Shown: one piece after another, positions 21,301-30,300 of the stretch
Numbering within the stretch: the first letter of the stretch is position 1
Layout: every line of letters starts with the position of its first letter
Origin: Nipponacmea schrenckii
Lineage: Eukaryota; Mollusca; Gastropoda; Lottiidae
Direction of reading: 5' to 3'
NCBI GenBank assembly: GCA_030562195.1
Contig: CM060202.1
Location: forward strand, 24,538,317 to 24,602,316
Length of the DNA stretch: 64,000 bases
Made by a program: the position numbers and the translations under genes
Notes under the pieces: generated by a model
What the model was told of the DNA's origin: nothing
Seen by the model: the letters and a program-made list of their open reading frames with translations, nothing else
Database searches by the model: none

Positions 21301-24300
21301 TACGTTTTAAAATTTGTTGGATCTGAGTACGACCAACACCCATAAATGTAGCAATATAACGGATACACTGACCTTTGCCAGCCATATCGATGACCTTGAC
21401 CCTTTCATCAAGCGTAGTAGTAGTAAACCTTTTGAACGATAATGAGCGATGACCAAAGGAATAATAGTTTGTTTTTCGTTTTTGACCGATTTTATGTTAT
21501 TTTTTAGCTTACCCTTAAATTTGAGTAAATGTTAGGATTAAGATTAAAAGATTAAGTAATAAAAAAGCCGACACGTGATCAAAGAAGTCAAGGTCAATTG
21601 AAAATGGTGGATTCAATCTGATTGTATTTCACCTGTCAATTGGCCGTTAATTAACAGGATTATAACTCCAGTGAAAAATTGAAAAATGTGCAAGAAACAG
21701 TTGATAAATGTGATGAGATGGTGAGCACTCTTAACGCTACTAATGACAACTTAAGAGAAACAGTGATCGACTTACAGTGTCGCTCGATGAAGAATAATTT
21801 GATTTTCCATGGCTTGGTTGAACATGAGAACGAAAACTGTGAAAATCTATTGAGGGAATTCATATACTATGAACTTGGGATCGAATATAAAATAGAATTT
21901 GGAAATGTTCATAGAATCGGAAAACGTAGAAATGGGCGACCAAGGCCTGTTATTGCCAGGTTCATTTACAACGGCGACCTCGACAATGTGAGAAGTCTGT
22001 CCTACAAGCTGAAGAATAGACCGTATGGTATCAACTAACAGTTCCCCGCTGGAATAGAAGACGTAAGGAAGAAATTGTACCCCATAATGAAGAAATACAA
22101 GCAGGAAGGGAACAGAACCAAAATGGTAAGAGATAAACTTTTTATCAATGGGATACAGTATATCAGAGATGAACCCGAAATGAACGAAGCTGTCATGGAC
22201 GAAACTATCCCAAAAGAGCACCCAAAACAAAGGGAAAAGGCAAACCCAGCAAGATCAGAGAATATATATATTACAAAGAACCGCCCGTACTACCAGTCTG
22301 GACAAAAGAGACGAGCATATAGTTCATCATCTTCTGACGGAAGAGTAGAATCTGCATAGGAAATTGGGGAGGCTAGATTCCCGGCATGTATTTCATGGAA
22401 CATTTGAAAAGGTTTGAAGAAAAAGTTGTCTGAGAAAAACTTTGTGACTTTATAATTTATTCAAAAAACAAAAGTTAAATGCTGTTCCTAAATTAGATTT
22501 AGAAGATTTTTATTCACATTTTAGAAACCTTTCCTCCTCAGAACCAAAAGAAAACATTGATATTACTAAATTTTTGAATGATTTTGATAGCATGAATGGT
22601 ACTGAGCATAATCCCACTTTGAATGCCTATATCACTGAATCTGAGATAATACAAACAATTAAGAAATTAAAATTAAATAAGGCTTCAGCCATAGATGGTA
22701 TCCAAAATGAGATGTTAATATTTTGTAATGCTGCAATATTACCTATACTTGTTGTTTTATTTAATAATATTTTAGATTCAGGGTTTTTTCCTTCAATATG
22801 GGCTACGGGAAGTGTCGTTCCAGTCTTTAAAAAGGGTGATATAAATGATACTGATAATTACCGTGGAATTACTATTGTGTCTTGTATGGGAAAACTTTTT
22901 ACCTCCATTCTTAATAATCGCTTGTTAGATTTTGATGCCTCAGAGGAGAAAATATCAAGCAGCCAATTTGGATTTCGAAAGCATTGTTCAGCAGTTGACG
23001 CCATTTTTATATTGCAATCCTTAATTAATAGAGCACTAAAATCTAAAAAGCGATTATACGTCTGCTTCGTCGATTACAAAAAAGCTTTCGATTTTACGAA
23101 TAGAATTAACCTATGGTATAAGCTTATTAAGGAAGGTGTTACGGGAAAAATTCTAACTGTCATTAGATCTTTATATTGTCAAGTTAAGCGCTGTGTAAAA
23201 TATAACAATGAGTATTCTGATTATTTTAACTGTAACAATGGTTTATTCCAAGGCGAAGTTTTGTCACCTTTATTGTTCTCTTTTTATATTAATGATTTTG
23301 AATCACATCTAATTAATGAAAATTGTAAACCTCTCCACCTCAAAGAATTAAGTTTATTTTTATTACTCTATGCAGACGATAAAGCCATGTTTGCTGAAAC
23401 CCCAAGGGACCTACAAAATCTTTTGAACGCCTTATCAACATATACCAGTAAATGGGACATGACTGTCAATACTGCCAAAACTAAAATTGTCATATTCAGA
23501 AATGGGGGCAAAATAAAACCAGAAGAAACTTGGACGTATGAAAACAGAACAATAGATGTTGGAAATAGTTTTAATTATCTAGGTATTCTATTGAATTTTA
23601 ATGGTAAATTTTCGGTCACTCAGAAACATATTGCTGAACAAGGACGTAAATGTTTATTTCATATTAATAAAGTATGTAAGGAAAATTATTTTAATACTGT
23701 TACAAATATTTCTGTTTTTGATACATATATAAGAAGCATTTTAAATTATGGAGCTAAAATCTGGGGTTTCCACAAAGCGGATGACATAGAAAAGGTACAA
23801 CTGTTTTTCTTAAAGAAAATACTCTCTGTCCGCACTTCAACTAATTCGTCGATGGTTTATTTTGAACTTGATCGCTATCCATTAAATATACTTAGAAAAA
23901 TTAAGATTTTTAAATATTGGTTTAAGTTATTAACCACAGAAAATGTGTTGTTAAGAAGTGTTTTAAATGAAATGATTGATATTGATGACAAATGGCTATA
24001 TGATATTAAGAGTACTTTGTATGAAATTGGGTTGGGTTACATATGGGAGGAATCATTTTATTTTATTCAGAAATCCTATATATATACTATCAAGAACAGA
24101 TTAATTGATATTTTTAAACAAGAGTGTTATGAAAACATCTGCAGTTCATCTAAATCTTTTATTTATAGACATGTTATTTGTAATAACTCTTTACCGTTAT
24201 ACTTAACTAAAAATATTAATTTCAATTTTTGTAAAGAAATAAGTAGAATACGATTGTCAAGTCATAATTTACATATAGAAAGAGGTCGATATAATAAAAC

Positions 24301-27300
24301 CAAACGTGAAGACAGGTTATGTATATATTGCAACTTGTTGGATATTGAAGATGAGTATCATTTTATTTTAATTTGTCCATTTTATAATTATCTAAGACTT
24401 CAATATATTAAGAAATATTATTTTATTAAACCAAGTGTTTTTAAACTTATACAATTACTAAATGTCCATAATATCGGCGAAATGATCAACTTGGGAAAAT
24501 TTTTATTCTACGCTAATAGAAAACGAGATAAGATATTTAATTAATATATTATATTCATTCACCCGGCATTATTGATATTTGTGTTTTTCATCCGATTGTA
24601 TTTATAATTTCATTGATGAGTATTTTGTAATTTAGTCTCCGTTGCCGTCCTCTTTGTATGTATTATATTGTAAATATGTAAATATCGATTTGTATCTTAT
24701 GGGCCATTGGCTCTAGAAATAAAGAATTTTAATTTATATGACCGCTTGGGATAAAACTGATTGACCGTTAGTGGGTTAGACAGGATGGTGCTTAATGCAG
24801 GTAAATTTCAAGGCAGGTAAATCGCAAGGGAGGAAATTTGAATGACCTTAAGAGCAGGGTTACGCTGAAAAGAGGTGACCGAATGACCAGTTTTGACGGT
24901 ATTTGGTTTTCGCCAAAAAAAAAACCCGACCCAGTAAATCAGGATATGTTATGATATGATAGTAAATATTACTGTCATTAACTGGGTTATCCAATATCAT
25001 GTTACAACATCAAGGATTTTAACAAGTTGTATAAGAATAATTGTTCCCCAATTATATTTACCGTTATAATGTTTTGTGGTGTGCAGTCGCTCATAACAAG
25101 GGAGATAATTTATAGTTTTAATTATCTAGGTATTCTATTGAATTTTAATGGTAAATTTTCGGTCACTCAGAAACATATTGCTGAACAAGGACGTAAATGT
25201 TTATTTCATATTAATAAAGTATGTAAGGAAAATTATTTTAATACTGTTACAAATATTTCTGTTTTTGATACATATATAAGTAGCATTTTAAATTATGGAG
25301 CTGAAATCTGGGGTTTCCACAAAGCGGATGACATAGAAAAGGTACAACTGTTTTTCTTAAAGAAAATACTCTCTGTCCGCACTTCAACTAATTCGTCGAT
25401 GGTTTATTTTGAACTTGATCGCTATCCATTAAAAATACTTAGAAAAATTAAGATTTTTAAATATTGGTTTAAGTTATTAACCACAGATAATGTGTTGTTA
25501 AGAAGTGTTTTAAATGAAATGATTGATAAGATTGATAAGATATTTAATTAATATATTATGTGCATTCACCCGGCATTATTGATATTTGTGTTTTTCATCC
25601 GATTGTATTTATAATTTCATTGATGAGTATTTTGTAATTTAGTCTCCGTTGCCGTCCTCTTTGTATGTATTATATTGTAAATATGTAAATATCGATTTGT
25701 ATCTTATGGGCCATTGGCTGTAGAAATAAAGAATTTTAATTTATATGACCGCTTGGGATAAAACTGATTGACCGTTAGTGGGTTAGACAGGATGGTGCTT
25801 AATGCAGGTAAATTTCAAGGCAGGTAAATCGCAAGGGAGGAAATTTGAATGACCTTAAGAGCAGGGTTACGCTGAAAAGAGGTGACCGGATGACCAGTTT
25901 TGACGGTATTTGGTTTTCGCCAAAAAAAAAACCCGACCCAGTAAATCAGGATATGTTATGATATGATAGTAAATATTACTGTCATTAACTGGGTTATCCA
26001 ATATCATGTTACAACATCAAGGATTTTAACAAGTTGTATAAGAATAATTGTTCCCCAATTATATTTACCGTTATAATGTTTTGTGGTGTGCAGTCGCTCA
26101 TAACAAGGGAGATAATTTGTAGCCAGACAAGTAAAGTTTCCACCATTATGGTCTACAGTCACGTTAATTTGAGATAAAGTTGGATATATGTCAGCCATTC
26201 TCATTCCATTGTTATACCATTCTGTGTACATGGACAGTGGACAATCTCCTATACTGGTTGAAACACTGTGACATTCAAGTTGTATGGTTGAAGTATAGTT
26301 ATCTTCTGGTTTTAAAACAGGATTTGGTGGAAGCAATTCTTTGATTGTGGGTTTCCCTGAAACATACATGGAATTTCTAAAAATAAAATAATTCAGTAAG
26401 AATAACAGATGATACCGCTCTGCGACTGTTTGTATCGCCTCGGAATTTATCTAAGAGGGTCAACATAGCCTTTGTTGTCTTTTTGGATATATTTTGCCAA
26501 ATACAAAACTTAAAATATAAAATTGCATCCAATTTTCAACGAATAAAAAATCACCATTGTAATGAACTTCATCCTAAACAAATTTTAGAAACAGAATCAC
26601 ACAAACTGATATGATGGGATAGATAGAACTATGCCATGTGGAACGGGGTACCTTTGTACATAAAATCGTGATCCTTTACATAAACAGTGCATCATGAACT
26701 TTACTATATTAAAATAATCTTTAAAGTCAAACCAATAACTTACCTGCCATTATCAAAGCTTTGTGTCCAAAACAAAGCCAATATAAATCTACCCAATATA
26801 TTCCAACATCCTCTTGTCGTAGTTTTGTTATTTTCACCACTAAAGTATCATTCTTGAGGACGATTTTTGTTCTGCTGTGGTCCATATCAATCAGTGTACC
26901 ATTCTTATAAATCGGATCTTCTTTTAAAGAATCCCTCTTATTTTTAAACCGAATAACTAAGTCATTTTGCAAAACCTGAATGTGATTTTCGCTTTGATTG
27001 ATCTTCTCTCCACCAAATTCTGAGATTAATTTATTATGCTCTTCAATGAGACCAGAAAGGGAAAAATTAAACTCTAGGTCCTCACCGTGTTGACCCACAA
27101 TTATTTCAAAGTTCTTACACTCTCCATTTTCTGTTTTCTTGCACTTTTTACTTTCAACTAGAAAACAAATTATGTTATATTGTACATGAAGTTTTGTCAA
27201 ACGCCAATTAACAATTAAATAAACTTTAATAATTACAAAACAGTTATAAGAGGGTGAAAATACCACCTTAACGTTTGTCCATTGGAGTACGTTGTATTCA

Positions 27301-30300
27301 GCGCTACCCAAAAATTGTAAATTGGAAACTTTTATTTCAAACATGACCATGTAGAGTGAAGACTATATTTCTTGCTGTTGTTATCTAGTTTATTATATTC
27401 AGGTATCAGATTCATACTATAGTAATGAAGGGTATCCTGTATTAATACTATAGTATACAATGGAGGGTATCCTGTATTAATACTATAGTATTCAATGAAG
27501 GGTATCCTATATTCATACTATAGTATACAATGAAGGATATCCTGTATTAATACTATAGTATACAATGAGGGGTATCCTGTATTAATACTATAGTATACAA
27601 CGAAGGATATCCTGTATTAATACTATAGTATACAATGAAGGGTATCCTGTGTTAATACTATAGTATACAATGAAGGGTATACTTTATTAATACTTTAGTA
27701 TTCATTGAGGGGTATCCTGTATTAATACTATAGTATACAATGAAGGGTATCCTGTATTAATACTATAGTATACAATGAAGGGTATCCTATATTCATACTA
27801 TAGTATACAATGAAGGGTATCCTGTATTAATACTATAATATACAATGAAGGGTATCCTGTATTAATACTTTAGTATTCATTGAGGGGTATCCTGTATTAA
27901 TACTATAGTATACAATGAAGGGTATCCTGTATTAATACTTTAGTATTCATTGAGGGGTATCCTGTATTAATACTATAGTATACAATGAAGGATATCCTGT
28001 ATTAATACTATAGTATACAATGAAGGGTATCCTGTGTTAATACTATAGTATGCAATGAAGGGTATCCTGTGTTAATACTATAGTATACAATGAAGGGTAT
28101 CCTGTATTAATACTATAGTATACAATGAAGGGTATCCTGTAGTAATACTATAGTATACAATGAAGGGTATCCTGTATTAATACTATAGTATACAATGAAG
28201 GGTATCCTATATTCATACTATAGTATACAATGAAGGGTATCCTGTATTAATACTATAGTATACAATGAAGGGTATCCTGTATTAATACTTTAGTATTCAT
28301 TGAGGGATATCCTGTATTAATACTATATTATACCATGAAGGGTATCCTGTATTAATACTATAGTTTACAATGAAGGGTATCCTGTATTAATACTATATTA
28401 TACAATGAAGGGTATCCTGTATTAATACTATAGTATACAATGAAGGGTATCCTGTATTAATACTATAGTATACAATGAAGGGTATCCTGTATTAATACTA
28501 TAGTATACAATGAAGGGTATCCTGTATTAATACTATAGTAGACAATGAAGGGTATCCTGTATTCATACTATATTATACAATGAAGGGTATCCTGTATTCA
28601 TACTATATTATACAATGAAGGGTATCCTGTATTCATACTATATTATACCATGAAGGGTATCCTGTATTAATACTATAGTATACAATGAAGGATATCCTGT
28701 ATTAATACTATAGTATACAATGAAGGATATCCTATTTTAATACTATAGTATACAATGAAGGGTATCCTGTATTAATACTATAGTATACAATGAAGGGTAT
28801 CCTGTATTAATACTATAGTATACAATGAAGGGTATCCTGTATTAATACTATAGTATACAATGAAGGGTATCCTGTATTAATACTATAGTATACAATGAAG
28901 GGTATCCTGTATGTGTGTCTCTATTTTATATGGTTATTATCAAGGATGTCACAAATTTGAAAAAGAAAAGCTGTTAAATATGAAAAATAATGTAAATTCT
29001 TCGAAGATATCATTCGAACCACTGCATTTTGTTTTCGTGATGATTTTTTTAATTTTGGGTCTGCTACCCAGCCAAAACTACACATGCCACACGATTCTTA
29101 TATCCAGCGTGCCATTAGTGAATGAATGTAAATTCATTTATTCCGTTCTACCCGAAATGACCTATTAAACAAAAACTTTTTGTAGTATCAGAATAAGCAC
29201 ATTCCAAAAGTTTTATTTCGATCGATGTTAGAATTTTAAAACAGACATTTTCATTGTCCTCAATGATCTAGGATGTACAAACATATTTTGTGACCTCGAC
29301 CTTTGGTGACCTCGACCTTTAGTGACTGAACTGTGATCAAGCGAGATGTACCCAATGGTATTTATTTTTTAAATGTTAACTTGTGGTTCTACATTGAGAT
29401 TTGTCTTTCTTACTTAATGATATCTTCTCTTTTGTCATTTCTTGAAGGACAACATGGAGCATGTATTATAATAAGATGGGTAGAGTGTGTCATACAGGGA
29501 AATATTACAGTCAACAGTATAACAGTTTTAGAATGGGTGTGACTGTAATATTGCGTGAGAAATCTTCAAAATAACGACTTAAGAGGCATTATTATGCTAT
29601 GAATTATTTTATCTTTTCTTTTGGGGGGGGGGGGGGTCATTTTCATTTTTTTTTAAATTGGTATGATAATATTAGACGACACATTGTAACTAATATACCA
29701 AATGGATTGCGTTTTACAAATGTTCACCGCCCATTGGATTCTCTTTTCTACAACATGTGTCAAAATTTCATAATTCATTCTTTAGTATATATTGGTTTTA
29801 TTTTTCAGCTGAAGTTCTAGCTCACTTTGTATTCGTTCCACATCAATATGGATTTCATAATCAAAAGGGACTTGATTTTCTCTATTCAATATGTGACATC
29901 GATAAAAAAAAATTAAATAAAACAACTTTTTTAATTTGTCTGCTATTATAAGGGATTTTTAGGGTTCTAATGATTAACAGTTTGGAGAAGAGGGTTATAC
30001 AACAATGATGATACAACGGTTGATTTATAAATCAGTATATCGACTACCCGAACCCTTCTTACGAATAAAATCCAGAATATTAAAAATTATTCTGATTATG
30101 AAATTTTATTTACACTTAACTAAATTTAGCTTTTGTTTTCAAAATTATAACATACAAATTTCAAACATGTGAATTCGCAAATGAAATTGTTTTCCGATGT
30201 AAATTTTAACGATGCTACTGATTCTAAACGAGTATCTCTTATAAACCCTTTACAAATGTTAGCAGACGATACAATTTAGTTACTTAACACCTTTATCCGG

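Noticed and set aside
27405..28910. Possible CRISPR-like array
   Set aside because: The units are contiguous with no unique spacers, in a eukaryotic intron; it is a minisatellite.
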